Positions 11,278-25,749 of a DNA stretch of 64,000 nt are shown here, piece after piece. The notes under the pieces were generated by a model. It was not told where the DNA came from. It was given only the letters and a program-made list of their open reading frames with translations, and made no database searches. Made by a program: the position numbers and the translations under genes. Where the stretch lies: positions 248,001 to 312,000 of the forward strand of contig JAMXBD010001365.1 in the NCBI GenBank assembly GCA_024138025.1, in the 5' to 3' direction. The DNA is from Combretum micranthum (lineage: Eukaryota; Streptophyta; Magnoliopsida; Myrtales; Combretaceae). Each line of letters opens with the position of its first letter. Position 1 is the stretch's first letter.

Positions 11278-13690
11278 TATGATCAAAACGATTCTTTTGA
11301 TAAAGGAGTGATTTATATATTATTAATATTATAATTCAATTTTAGAATCAAATAAGTATGAAAAGTTCTATTTTATTGTTTTAATGGTTCTATTATTATG
11401 TAATTTATTACAAAAAGAGAATAATATTAATATTTGACATTGCAAAATTTCTTGAGAAAAGCAGGCTCCCTTGTTATCCATAGAAGATTTAAAAGCTTCC
11501 TATAACATTGCTTCATACAATAACTTTTTTTTTTCCAATCACTTATAGAAAAGAGAAACTTGTACATATTTTCCATTAGATTGTATAATTTAATTGTATT
11601 AACATAACTTTAAAACCTTCCTGTGTAGCTGATGCAATTTTTTGATATCAACCTCCAACTAGGATAAATTAAACTCCATGGAGTTTACCAAACACAACAT
11701 TGGATAGTAATTTGGTACACATCTACTAATGCATCATAACATGACTCGGTTTTATGTGAGTTTGTACAAACAAAACTTAATACATGGATTAGTCTCCTTT
11801 GAACGCATTTATAAATGCATCAAGGTTTAAATTCAATATCCAAACTCCTTTATGATCTTTTTTTAATAAAGTATTGTAGCATATCCAAACTTAACCGGTT
11901 AATCCATATAAAATTAGTATTTATAATATTAATAATTTAGTTTATAAAATATTTTCCTCTCTGTTATATCTTAAATATACACAAACCTAATTTTAAAAGA
12001 CATAGTGGTGGTGGCCTCCCTTCCCCACCATTGATCACCATATCAATAAAACCCATTCATCACCAGATCAATAAAAACCCATCCATTTAAAACTCAATAA
12101 AGATTTTATTTGCTTATGATTAAGTTTGTTGGCTCATCATTCCATCTTGATCTCCATTCCTATCTTTGTCTCCATTTCCATCTACTAAGCAATTTCTTTG
12201 GTTCTTCATAGGTAGTCATTGTTTATAAGATAGTAGTTAACTTCTTCACCCTGCATCATCACCATCTTTGCCATATAACTATTATCTCTGCTTCAATGCA
12301 TGAATTGGAAGTATCTTTTTTTACTTTTTTCCCTTTCAATTTTGATTCTCACCCTTTATAAGGGAACTTTCTCCAATCAAAGGATTGATTTTTCTTTCTC
12401 TTGGTAATTTTTTTTTCCCTTTTAGATGCTTACTCTTGATATGGGTTCATCACCCCTATCTCTTTAGTTGGTTTGTCCTTGACTCCTTGTGTTGTTGTTA
12501 TTGCGTTGTTCTATTATATTCTAATATGAAAAATAGTTTAACTTCTATCAATATATGCTTAATCAAGTCTCTTCTCTAATAGTTGCCTTCTTACCTCTCT
12601 CTCTTGTCTTCTATAACTATTGCTCTTCCATCAATCTAATTGGTTGTCACTATTCTCTTTTTTATTATGACTCTTGATTACTTTCACTCCACTTATAATG
12701 AAGTTAATACTTTTTAACTTTTGATTTCCCTCTCTGCACTAATATCTAGCATTTTAAAGTAATAAAATAATATAAATAATTTCAAGTTTTGCTTCCATAT
12801 AAAGAACCCTTTTTAAAGTATACCTTATTCAAATCGCTACGTTATTGCAAACAACATGGTGGCATTAATAAAAATCAAATCGATTTTACAAATCAAATTA
12901 TGTTAAATTTAATCTCGACATGCTATCATTATCTTACAAAACAACCATAAGATAAATTTCTATTTAAGCTATTTACAAAGCACCCTCAATGTCCAAGAAA
13001 ATGAATTATGGTATTTAATCTTATTCTATATTTCCATTAGATTTTTCAATATATTTAATTTGAAAATGGATATATATCTTAGTTAAGACTTTATGTTCAA
13101 TGAATTTCCCATGATGAGTACCTAGTATATTGAACACAATTGTAGATTTTTTTATAATATATATATAGAAACTTGATAGTTGCAAAATATTTATCAAAGA
13201 TTTTTTTTATCAATAAATGAGTTTAACATAATTATGAACATGTTTATCTTTTCACTGATGATTTTTACAATGTGGTGTTAACCAAATCTTAGTGCGACAT
13301 ATTCCTTATAAAGTGACCACTGACCCTTGTTTTTTTAAACGACGTGGCCCAAGCGAGGGTATAAAAATAGGAAAGTAAGACTTTTTGTTTTGACCCTTGA
13401 TTGTCCTTATTTTAAAGAGTTTGTTAAAGTTAATTGGTTTAGGGCAAATGTTTTTTTTTTTTTTTCCTCCTTTTTTCAATCTACAAACTTGAGGAATATA
13501 AGGGGAAGTTGTGAAAATGGAACTCTGGATTTTTTAGTTTCATTCCAAAGTAGAAACGGAAGACTTTCAAAAGTATCATATATTTAGAGAATGCTTTTCA
13601 CCGTAGGCCCTCACAATGATCCTTAATTGAATTAATTTTGTTAAAAAAATATCATACTTCAAGTTTAAAAAATAAAGATAATTTTTTGGG
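11278..13690. other. AT-rich intergenic DNA
   Basis: No gene is recognisable downstream of the esterase pseudogene. At 12034-12084 there is a two-copy tandem repeat of about 25 bp (ATCACCAnATCAATAAAA core). Short open frames in this stretch are T-rich or K/N/F-rich and look fortuitous. Confidence 0.4.
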
Positions 13691-14515
13691 TGTATAAGGC
13701 TAAGGTTTTCTTGATACTACGGGGAGAGCGTAATGAGGAAATTGAATAGACGAATAAAAGTATTTGGGCAAATAAATCTCTTAAGGTTGATAGCCATCAT
13801 GCTAGCTTCTTCTAGAACCATTGGGATATTATGGTTGATTATGTAGTTCAAACACTACCAAAGGCTTACCTAGAAATGGTTCACTGAAACTTAATAGGAT
13901 CTTATAATAATTATTCCAAAGAAACTAGCGCCAAAAGGTTTAAAGGCGTATCAACCTATTAGTTTATGAACAATAATATTTAAGATTATAAGCTATTAAG
14001 CCGATAACTTAAGTTGCACTTTGTTATGTTAATTAGTCTGGCTCAACTAAGCTTGATTCTTAGGCATTGTGCAATGGATAATGTGCTTATTATCCATGAA
14101 CTTATTGATATATATGTCAATACAAAATGAACAATACGTTACATGGTTTAAAAATGGAATTACTGAAGGCTTGTGACCAAATGAAGTGCGATTTCGACAA
14201 ATTGGCCATAGAAGTTAAAATTTTCTAGTAGAATGGGCAATGTTAGTAAGCTTTTGTTTATCCTTGACCTCCTTTTCAATTACACTTAATGGTGATCGAT
14301 TAAAGGAATTTTTCACTTCAAAAGGCTTGTGACAAAATGATCCTTCTTCCCCTATTTTTTTATAGGGGATATTGCATTTTTGGTTAACAAGCAAATTATT
14401 CCCACTTTCTCTATTCAAATTCTCGTTTGGCAATCCATTCAATCCTTCGTAGTTTTCAAATTCTTGCCTGCTTAACTGGTTCTAATTCAAATTCTCATTC
14501 GGATTAGCCATCTCA
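13690..14515 (-). pseudogene. Decayed gag region of a Tat/Athila-like element
   Basis: On the minus strand, directly after the primer-binding-like site, an ATG near 14512 opens MANPNENLN followed by a stop. Its continuation holds a second copy of the PNENLN motif, then ESGNNLL (14215-14442). This looks like the start of gag and a duplicated N-terminal segment. Beyond 14215 the frames are too broken to identify. No RT or integrase is visible, so the element is truncated on this side. Confidence 0.4.
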
Positions 14516-14765
14516 GAATTTTCTAGCTAATCCTCCTTAATGTAGATTGATGAGTTCTATAGAATCTCTTTAGTGGTTCTCCTTAAATTACAGAGTGCAT
14601 TCTCTTAGGTTTTGGATTAAAGTCTACTAAACCAGTTTAGCAACTTTGAGTCATACTCTATAAACAAAAGTAAAGAAAAACAAGTTCAATAAAAGAATAG
14701 AAAGGTAAAAATATAAAATAAAGTTATAATCAACAAATTTTCCTAATATTGTTGATCCCTAAAAA

Positions 14766-14782
14766 CAGTGTCAAAAATTTGG
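14766..14782 (-). other. Degenerate primer-binding site of a Tat/Athila-like element
   Basis: Read on the minus strand the site is CCAAATTTTTGACACTG, followed by TTTTTAGGGATC. This resembles the AATTTTTGGCGCCGTTGCCGGGGA block that follows the LTR in Athila/Tat elements. Several bases have changed, consistent with old age. The match is from memory of the family consensus. Confidence 0.5.
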
Positions 14783-17700
14783 TGGGTGTGATTATGATCA
14801 AGTTTTAAAATTTAATTATCCTATGATCTCTCCCCCAAAAAGTGGTATAAATTAGGCAAATGCACCTATAGAATGCAATACAAGAGTAGAATATAAGGTT
14901 GTCTCCAAAGGGATCAATAACTACTAATAATCACCTTCTTCGTTATTATCTAACCTAACAAATTAAATAAGTAGGTGATAGGTTCAAAAGACCGAGATTT
15001 AAAATTATAACTTTTTTAAATCATTTTCCTTTCAACTACGATCTTATAGAGCAAGTACCCATCAGATGTAGCATAAAGAAATGATCTAGATTATATTCCT
15101 ATAGAACATTGATGAGTACTTCTACTCACTCTTTTTCTATTGTCAAGCCGAAAAATTAGATTTGGTTTTATATACATAGAAACTAAATTAAGTCTAATAT
15201 TCATATATTTCATAACAAGCATACAAAAGGATAAATCAATTCACAAGGTTGTTTAGGTCATGCTTCACCTAAAATCTATTCATGTGACTCAAGAATTTTC
15301 TCAAAAAAAGTTGTGTTGATTATTAAACCATCGGACTGATTATATTATGCTAAGGCTTCTCTTAAAGTCAAAAACACCTAAACTTAAGTCAAACTGCTGG
15401 AATCTCTTTCTGACTATTAGCAACTTAGATTTGCATAAAGAACAAGAACCTTCGTTTTAAAACCAAACTAATGGATTCCAAAATGAGTGACGGAATATTT
15501 CATCATTCTTATCTCTTGGTGATTATGAGTAATCTCATCAATAACTTTAGATATATTCATTAAATCAACCTTTTGGTCTATTTTTAACAAAAATCAAACA
15601 AGAATCCAATGGGATGCACCATCCAATTAGATTCTTTAGGCGCAAGCTCTTGAATACATTAAAATCAACACGTTTTGTAATTAAGAACAAAGGAATCATA
15701 TGAAATCAATCAAGGATCCACAATACCCAAGCAATATTAAACTACTCCTCCATAGATAAAACAATATAAAGCAATAACAAAGAGAAATAGAAAGGATCTA
15801 AAATTAGATTTAGCAATACAAACAATTTTCTTTGATGGATTGATATGCTCAAGCATAAACTTTGTTGTGAAAGTACACAAAAGTGTTTTCTCTTGCCTCT
15901 GTCTCTCCTTTTGATTCTTCCCTCCATCTTCATTTTACAATAATCTTCATGAGTGTGGAATTGAATGCTCATTATGGGAAAGTAGGAAGTTACGGGAGTT
16001 ACAGGTCTCTTGGCTTTCTAAAATAACACCCCTTTAATGCCTAGTAGACACTTCTTTAATAAATAAGGGTTACTATTCAATAAAAAAACCGTTTCTCAAA
16101 AAGTAACGTACTACTAAATCGATAGGGTTGATGACAAGGTGTGTCGTGTGTGTGTCGGGCTGTTTTCCTTCATGTGAAAATTGACACGGCTGAGGACATG
16201 ACTTGTCCTTTAACCGCGTCACAAGCTGTACGCTCCATGGAATCGACACGACTGGGGACAAGTCGTGCTACAAAAATCCCTTGTAAATTTGATTTTCCAG
16301 ATTGACATGGTTTGTGACAGGTCGTGTCACTGAGCTTATCTTTTCAAAACTTAAGATTTAACCCTAAATTGTGCTTTTACTCGACATGGTTGAAAGACAT
16401 AGCACATCCTTGTTGTGTTGATCACTTTGTTTGGTCCAAACTTTGCATTTTTGACCTATTTTGCTTTCTTGTTGTAAAATAACTCCCTTAAAGACCTAAA
16501 GCATAACTTAATATTTTTTAAGTGCCAAATTCATAATATTTATCAATAAAATAACCAATAAAAGTCCATTTTGGCATTCATAAAATAGGAATAATTTTGG
16601 TTTATCAATAAGTTCTATGTGATTAATTACACTACTTAAGTCCCATAAGTGACAGCTGACTATTGCAAATACCAAGTTACTTGACTAATATAGAACATGA
16701 CAACAGCTTAGACTTGCTTTACCATTGAGATTAACATACACATTAACTTATGGAATTAACATTGTTATTTCAACTAGAATCTCTTCTTAGTTTAATAGCA
16801 TATTATGATTGCATTAAGTCGTGGAATCCCATGCTAAATTATATCTATGCAGAGGATTTCACAATTCTATCTCTAGAATCATGAGCAATCCTTTCTGATA
16901 GTCTAGATCAATTCAACGAGACAATTTCTCAATCTATACCAAAGAAATTAACATAAACCAATACCATGCACTATATAGAGTTATGATTCGATTATGACAA
17001 CTGTGAGATTAAGAAAATCAACCATTACTTATACATTATCGTGCTAGTACATGCATATTTGTGGTGTTGCAAGCCTAGGTATTGTACTCATACATCATGT
17101 GATGCATTAACACAATAGAACGTAAACAAATAAAATAACAAAAGAACATGAATACAACCATTTTCACTTGAAAATAGTTTGAATCATTTGCTACATGAAG
17201 TACAATGCGTTTCCTCTTCATTCCCTCTGGAGAATATCTAACAAGTTACTGACAAAATGGTATAATAATAGACAAAAATTTGAAAGAGTATAATTTTACT
17301 TAAAAATCAAGTTTGCACTGGTTCGATGTTTACAATAATGATTCGATTTCAATTGTGAATGTTTGGAGCTTGTATTTATAGTTCCTAAGTGACTAAAGAC
17401 AAATTGACATCTTTTCTTCTTCTCAGTTGGCCTTCAACACTCTTTACGAAGCGATTTATTCATTTTGACATTGAAAATAGGGAAATCACACCCTCCATCA
17501 TAATTGTTACTCAGCCATGATATCTTAAATTTACCTTGTTCAAGGAAGATCACAAGCGTTGCACCGATAGTGATCATTGCAGCAAAAGAAATTCTCTTCA
17601 TATCACAACCACTTTGAGGAACTTGGTAGACTAAGGCAGAAAAAGATTCTTGAGGATCACCGATGTGATATGGCTAGTAATTTGGGCATCTCCAAATTTC

Positions 17701-18171
17701 TATGTCCATCATGCTCGTGATGCAAGCTTGGTATATGTGATGCAAGCGAGATCATAGCTACAAAGCAACCCTTGATCCCACAGCTTCTATTTCTTTTTCT
17801 GATCTATGCTCATGATGTGACTCTAAATTCAATCCACATAGATCACTATTGTGATCACGACTACTATTTGGATTGTGATACCCGTAGTTCTCAATTTCTC
17901 TTTGCTTCATGTCCACAATGTTTTAGAATTAAGCCCCTGGTGCTTAGATCTTCTGTCACGCCTTAATTATAGCCATGATAAGCCTTTAACTTCATTTTCT
18001 TGAAGTTTTAGCTAGTTGAATTTCCTCAAATGCCGATGATTATTCAATAAAGTCCTAAATCACCTAGAATGAACATATTTGCAAATTGAATACCAATTCT
18101 AGAGATAAATAATAAATAGATAGACAATTAAGCAAATAAAATACAAAGTATAGAGTACTTAACTCCTATCA
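14783..18171 (-). mobile_element. Tat/Athila-like LTR, about 3.4 kb
   Basis: The minus-strand boundaries are TGATAGGAGTTAAGTACTC at 18171 and ...CACACCCA at 14783, directly next to the primer-like site. Near the inner end a segment (about 14850-14925) reads GCAAATGCACCTATAGAATG and then a stretch like ...TTGTCTCCAAAGGGATC, resembling a conserved part of many Tat/Ogre/Athila LTRs. At 16130-16330 several GACACGGC / TCGTGTC-like units recur, also common in these LTRs. No second LTR is present, so this is a solo or truncated element. The outer limit is less certain than the inner one. Confidence 0.5.
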
Positions 18172-21100
18172 ATGCTTTATGTAGGGTAGAAGGAGGAGAA
18201 AAAAAAGAATAATAATAATAATAATATAATAATAATAGTATTTGTGGTAGATGATAATTTAAAGAAAAAAAAAACAACTAGTTTTAGGAAATGGCAAATG
18301 GCAGATCATTAACAATAATAACAATCACAAACATATTTTCGTCGATTTATGTCCATTGCTATGTCTCTGCATTTAAAGCCTATGAATTTCATTCCATGAT
18401 TTTTTATGTGTCATAATGCCTCATAACATAGGTGGTTAAGATTAATCAACGTAATAATCTAGGATATATTAAAAGGACTTGGCCTTACAAAATATCTTGA
18501 TTCGAGCCGAATAATAATTGATTTTTCTTTTGGCCGAATACTAATTGGTTCAAACTAAGCATTCACGAAAATTTTAATCAAATTGATAGATAAAGGAAAA
18601 TCAATAAGGAGGGAAAAGTTAATATTTTTACTCTATCGATATGTTAAACTTTAATAATGCCAACCAAATGAAAGTGTCGTTGCCACTGTCTTTAAATTAA
18701 TATTTAAGTTCAATACTTATATTTCAAGTTTATTTTTCGAAAAATTTTCTTCTGATTATGACCTAATTTAAAGGTTATACAGTACCTATATGTGGGCTTG
18801 GACATAGGAAAAGGGAAATAATGTCAACTTGGCATTAAATATCCAAAATACTCAGTAATTCAACTTGGCACTTCGCAATGAAGATAACAATTATAATGTG
18901 CTGGATCTTGTCCTATTTAAGGTCGCATTAATTTTACTTTACAGGACCACATAGGAAATGGAACGAGGAATCACTCACGGATTGACCCAGATTAATGAAT
19001 ACTGCATCTTGTTCCCATGACACATCCATACACATATATTACATATGTGTGTCATATAATGTTGCGAATTGAGAAGTTATCTTCTTGTTATTGAACTTCG
19101 TACTTTTTATAGTGTGGATTAAGACTGAATTATCTCTTGACGCTTTTCATAGTACGATTTAAATTTTCATCGAAATGAGGAGAGTCACAAACTCAATATA
19201 CATCACACATTAAATAATTTTAAGATATCTTGCTTCTTTTAGCACACACATCGGGAAAAATTTTCGATAGACAGTACATACAACGTGTATATATATATAT
19301 GGTAAATTATCAATTATATTTTAACACATAAATAAAATAGTTAATAGTTATTAAAATAACTACCACCCATACAAGTACGTGTTAGAAAATTATTATTAGT
19401 TATTCAAAATATATATATTTCATATGTGGCATAACATACCTATTGAAGTGTTTCTCAATTTAATGAGTGGAGTCGTTTGTCAGTTATTTTCCTGGCGAAG
19501 CTGGAATGGATTGGCATGTTGTAATGTGTAAATTTGTCATTTACCAGATATTGTGACTATCAGAATGGTAGAGCCCAGCCCATAAGCCCATTGGATACTC
19601 ATTCCGAGGCAAGCCAGATGGTCCACAAAAAAAAACCTGACAAATCATAGTAAAGATTTTTTGGAATTAATATACGCAAGGAAAGAGGGTTCTTTTAATT
19701 TATTTTTTTCTACACCATTATATCACTCACGCATATGGAATGTGCAACACCATTCGAAGTTAGATGGATTAAAAATCTCAGTACAGTGGACCTGCTCTAT
19801 TAATATTTTCGTCAGTTTTAACCTTTTTGGGTGCATTCTTTTCCTTAGCTTGTTTATCTTTTTGTCTTGTCTTGTGTTTTGTGGCTTTGGGGATATATTT
19901 TTCTATCTATGTATATCTGGCGATTGTTTTGTTTCTTCCCCAGATGCAAAATATTTTCATTAAATTAGGATGCAGTTGCGCCATCACATGATCGTAGCAA
20001 TAATAATGTCGATTTAGGGGGAAATTTTGAAAAAGGAAGGGCAAATTAAGTTAGTTTAATTTCATTTGTCTTCCTTTTATTTATTAGTTTCAAGATGGTT
20101 GGATGCTAGGGTGGAAACCATTAGCACTTTTGTCACTCATTAATGGTTACTTGTTGGCGATAGTTCGATCAACCGCAAGTCGTACGTCTTAGTGATTATT
20201 AATGACCTGACTCAAATTAATTTATTTCCTGGCCAAAAAAAAAAAAAAGTTACTTTATTTATTAATCTAATTATCATTATTTTTGTTTTTTGGGCCATGA
20301 TCCAAAGTTATGAAGAGAAGTATAAAATCCTTTTATGAAAAGTTTATGTGTGAAGTAAAATCTATTTAATTTATCTGTTCTTAAATTTGAAAAAGTTTTC
20401 TTCAAAATATAAACTCAACTTAATAACAGGTATAGTAACCATTATGTGAATTTTTCTCTTAAATCATCTAAAAAATTAAAGTAAAATTAATGATATCGAT
20501 AGAACATTCATTAAGCTCCAATTTTATCACATGTATAAATATTGTAGGCAACCTAATTTGGCTTTAGTTTCTAGTCCAATGTCTAACTTTGTTGTCTTTG
20601 ACAAACAAACAGCTGCTTAGTTGATCGATGATTCCGATGGGTAATATTTACAAAATGAGTCAATGTGCATTCAACTTCTTGTTGAATTTGAGGAACCTTG
20701 CAAACTTCATGGCTGTTCCATCCAATCCTTGATGATTATTTTCTTGGCTTTCCTCATTCTTACTAGGATTGAGTATAATGTTTTAAGAGCCATCTCCTTC
20801 ATTTGAGATTTCATTCCTTGTTTCTTTATCATCTCATCTTTGCATTTTGAGTGTATCAAGGAGTTGATTTGTTGGTAATTAGCTCAAATCATGAGCTTCA
20901 TCTATTATGATCCTCTTAACTTTCCGTTCTCTTGATAATTACTTAAGAATTTTAAAATTAATTTCAATATTTTGTAAAATTCTTACCAACTATCGCAAAT
21001 TGATTTATGGTAACATGCATTTAATTAATTGACTCATTTTGCTTCATCTTAAATTCTTGAATTCACCACACAAAAGACTTACATCGGTGACCCTAACTCT

Positions 21101-21380
21101 TGAAGTTCCTTCATCATACCAATAGAGGCAAATATATAGGATTATTATCCAATTGAATGAAGCTCTCATTGGCCATGGGAAACAAAATGTAGGACAAACA
21201 ACCTTCTTATTAACTTTTTATATAGGTCCACAAATCTCTCTCTCTCACTCTTTTTTAAGTTATTATATCATAAGCTTTGGGAAGAAAAATCAAACTTACC
21301 TAGTCTCATTAAGAGATTGATGTTCATACCACTCTACTACAAGGTATCAACTAATAATTTTTGAATTAAAAGTTAAATTT
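18172..21380. other. AT-rich intergenic DNA
   Basis: An (AAT)n microsatellite lies around 18208-18240 and a poly-A run near 20236. The 100-codon open frame at 19661-19963 is rich in F, L, I and S and matches nothing I know. No gene, RNA or complete element is recognisable. Confidence 0.4.
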
Positions 21381-24300
21381 TTACACTATCTTTAAACCAA
21401 TAATCATAAAATCTAGTGGGATTGATACTAATCTTTTAAATATGATGAATCCCAGATGTAATGAAAAAAAAAAAAAGGCACTACCTTTGGAATTTGTAAA
21501 TCTCAAACAGGTAAAAGAGTCAGAATAATTTACCCGTGTATCATTACTCCTCGCATCATAGTATGTCAGACTCAAAATTAATTGTTCCCAAATCCAATGC
21601 AAGTTTTAATTACCGTACAACGTGAATTCTTATTTTTAACGAGTTGAAATTATCACTTGTTTGATAGATCAAATCTTTAACTTGCCATTAAATAAGTACC
21701 CACTATCATTGCAAGCTAATGTTTACGTCAAACACACAACAAAGGCCTAATTATCACCTTGTGCTGTAGAACATCGCAATTGAATGATGTAGTTTAATAA
21801 CCCCACGAGCAATTTAATAATGGGTTAACTATGGATGCAATAAGCATATGTTTGCATTGTCAGACTTTTGTCGATATCTATATCTATATTGGATCAACAT
21901 CTAAACTTATTTATATCGGTATTAGTTTTTGGCAAATATCAGTTTGAAACGATAAAAGAGTGATACCAAAATGATTCAAAAAAAAAAAAAATGAAACAAA
22001 CAAAGTTTAAAAGCATCCAATGAACGTGATCTACACATAATAAATAATTTTTTATTGATTTTTTTTTTTTTGGTCAAAGTTAAACATTTTATTGTTATGA
22101 CAAAAAAAAACATTTTATTGATTAAAAGCAAAGCTACAGTGATCGGTTCTTTCTTTGGATAATCATTTTATTAGATTCCTTTTATAGGAACTTGACAGTC
22201 TCTAACATGCTTAATTTTATGCTATCAATAGCATTGGATTGAGAGCCTTTCAGTGACTATTTCAATAAATATATACTAATATCGTTTTATTTAATCAATA
22301 TATCTATAACAGCTATAACTTTTTAGAAGTTCGATCGTGTCAATGAACCAAGATATTATCAAACGGAGTGAACTGTTATAAATAAAAATTATATGAAAGA
22401 AGATAAAAAGAAAAACAAAAGAAAAAAAGTATATGTTTAAATTCTCAATGTTTATATATTATTCTAGTTAAGTTTTAACTTTTATCTTCTATTTAAACAA
22501 TCAACATTTTCAAATTTTTATAAAAGTAGGATTTTCGTCGAATCCCATAAAACTTCCACCCATCTATGACACATGTCAATTTTATATTCATTAGAAATAA
22601 TTAATTTGATAAATAAATTTATGAAAAATATTTGTTAAATAATATAATAAAAATAACATTAAATACCTAAAGCTAGAAAAAGTACAAAAATAGATTTTTT
22701 AAAAATTATATTGTTGATTTAAAAAAAAGGAAAATATTGGAAAATTATTTATGGAAGTAATAATGAAATTTATGTGCCAACAATTCAACTGGACCTACCC
22801 GGATTCGGTAGTGAGTGCAGACGAAAACAAAATTCCCCAGCTGGGGTATGGGTCGGACATGAGTTGTTAAATTAAAGCTTATAGTACGTGCACAAAAGCA
22901 CCGCAAATTCACCCATTAGATGATTTCACCATATCCATATGCGGAAGCCAGTTTCAACTTTCAACCATATACCATACCGGGTATTCATATAATTTTAGTG
23001 CTCATCGTAACACCCCACACCCCAAAAAAAAAAAAAACTCTTTCCTCCCATCATGTCAACTTATGTAATCATTAAGTTACTGTTTTTTCCGTGAAACGTC
23101 TGGCTCCGTCCCGTAGGTCAAAAGTAAATGCTTTGAACGATTCAAGCTGCAAACAAAAGGAAGCTTGAAATGAAGAAAAGCTGAGCAAGGAAAACCGGAA
23201 AAGAGACAGAAATAAAATTTAAAAAGGAAAAGAAAGGAGAATTCACAGGTGGCAATGCACTGTCAATAACGATGGAAATATTGCCTATGAGGACACGCAA
23301 CATATATCACAACCGCAATTTTTTTAATTTTTTTTTTTCCCTTCTCCTCAGATACATTATTTGAGATAAGTCGGGGATTCTTTTTCCGTTTTTATCGATC
23401 CTGTCGTTCTTCGATTATCTCATTATTGTAATAATAATGATAAAGTTAACATAATCAAAATTTTAATCAAAGATGCAATGTTATTTGTCAACAAAAATAT
23501 AAAATAACACAATTTTCATTTTTTTTAATATTTCCCTAACCGCTTTCAATTTTTAAGGTACTAATGGTGGTAAGATTTTAAAAAGGAAACTTCACCGCTA
23601 TTGCAAAAGAATTAAGTTGATTGAATTTTTTTGAGTTTCAAGCTCCTCATTTAGAAAATTACTGAGCTCAAGTCAAGATTAATTTTTACCATACTAGAAA
23701 ATCATATGCTCAAAATCGATTCATTTAAATAAATGAGTTTTATATTGAGTTCAAACTTTCATTAATGTTTAAGTTGAAGCTAAACCGAATTTGATAACTT
23801 GTAAGTAAGTTTGCTTGTTATTCAAGCTTAGCCCATTTTACATGTATAATACACAAAACTCACTCATAAAGAGTTCCAACATACTAATTTGTGAGCATAA
23901 ATAAGTAGGCTTATAAGTTTAAATAGAAGTTCAAGCACAACTTATTGAATAAATTAATTATATTTTAATTTTCAATTTACTTTCTTGAGGAATCCAATTC
24001 AAGTTAAATTCAACTTAAAGCGAACCACAAAAATTTTGTATCCACATTTTTTAATTTTAAATGTCTCACTAACTACATTTATTAATGGACAAATTTTCCA
24101 TTTTAGAGATGTGTATGCTTTGACGTGGTTATATAAAAAGAAAATTTCTATTAACAAATATACTGATGGAGATGGTCATTGCATAGGGCTTTAAAAAAAA
24201 AGGGAAACCCATACTTTTTAGCACTGAATACGGGATAAGAATATAAAAATAGGAAATGTTTTTACCTAATTCTCTAACAAGTATTTATTTTTAGCATACG

Positions 24301-25745
24301 CATTAATAATTTCTCTAAAAAATTATGCATATATGTGTCCATAAATAGTATCATTTACGAATGAAACGTCTAAAAATTAGCTTGTAGCCTCTATGAGAAA
24401 ATTTTATATATTAATTCTCTACCCAATGAAAAAAGAACAAAAAGTTAAAAAAAAAAAAGAAATCGTGGAATAGAAAATAGGGAAAACGCTCCAAATCGAA
24501 GTTCCAATTCCAATAGTCCAAAACTGTCTCTTTCTCTCGTAAAAAAAAAAACCTCATAAATGATATTTTTATTTCATCTCTGGGATGATACTGAAGGATG
24601 AGAATTGTTGTCCACTGATGTTGTTTTATCTGTGTTTCATAAATGAGTATATTTAACATATATAAAAAAATAAAAAAAAATTATCAAATACCTATTCATT
24701 GCGATAGAAATGAAACAATATTATAAAGACAGTAAATGTGTTTCCGATATCGAAATACGCTAAGCTATGGTCAGTCTTCTAATCCTAACTAACAAAAGAA
24801 CACAAATAAAAAAAGTATTAAAGACCATATCAAACACAATCAAAAGATATTGTCCCCAGCCAATTTCAACATTCCATTCCTTTTACCTTTTTTCCTTTTA
24901 ACCTTTTGCATGACTGCTCTTTTTTTTTTTTTTTTTTTCAGATATCTTATTGAATCTAAGATCTCTTTTATTCTTCTTAGTCCCCTCCTTTATGGTGTTT
25001 TGTATGATTGATCTTGTACTTTTTTTATTGCTCATCCTTTTTTTTTTAATTCTTTTTTTTTTTTACCATTATTCTTCCTGTTCTACGTATATACTATAAA
25101 GTGGGGCCGTTTTGTATTGAAATACACTTTGATTTATTCTTCTCTCTCTCTTTTTTGCTTCAGCATCTCTACCTTTTAAGTAAAATGAGAGGATAATTAT
25201 CTTTATTCTAGCATATATAGGATTAGCACCATATAAAAGAATAATAATAGTGATCCTAGTATGCAAGTTGTGAATTTAGTTGTAATAATATTTTTATTAT
25301 GTGTCCCATATGGACTTTGGATCCTCTCAATTTTTCTATAATTAAGTTGCCTAAATTCTTGAAAGATCTTATTATATCATTATGACATCATCTTTTACAT
25401 TTTAATCTCAAATGTTAATTAATTACACATGACAATAAATTAAGAAAATTTGAGAAAATGGAAAGATCTATTCTTACAAAACAGCCCCCATTAATTGATT
25501 CTAATAACTTTGCTGGATTACTTTGTTATTTTTCATGTAAGAGTAATTATAATTTCTTGTCTATTTTTTATACTTTTGTATCACATCTATGTGTTTTTCC
25601 CTAATTAATGATGAAATTGTTTATCGTTGCATGGAGGGGGGGAAGAAGCATGTTTACATTGTTTGAATGAAATTATCCCAAATAATCAGTTTGTCTATTT
25701 TCTAATTGTTATGCATTGTGATTATCAATAACATGACGATTGAGG
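21381..25745. other. AT-rich intergenic DNA with homopolymer runs
   Basis: Long A or T runs occur at about 21464, 21979, 22060, 23024, 24540 and 24920-24940. The stretch 22790-23330 is a little more GC-rich but has no open frame. Nothing is annotated. Confidence 0.4.
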
Positions 25746-25749
25746 ATTA

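Noticed and set aside
19661..19963. 100-codon open frame rich in Phe, Leu and Ser
   Set aside because: No motif, no splice context, and composition matches the local T-rich DNA.
20885..20930. Minus-strand reading RIIIDEAHDLS, like a helicase DEAH box
   Set aside because: It is isolated, followed at once by a stop, and no Walker A or other helicase motif is found nearby.
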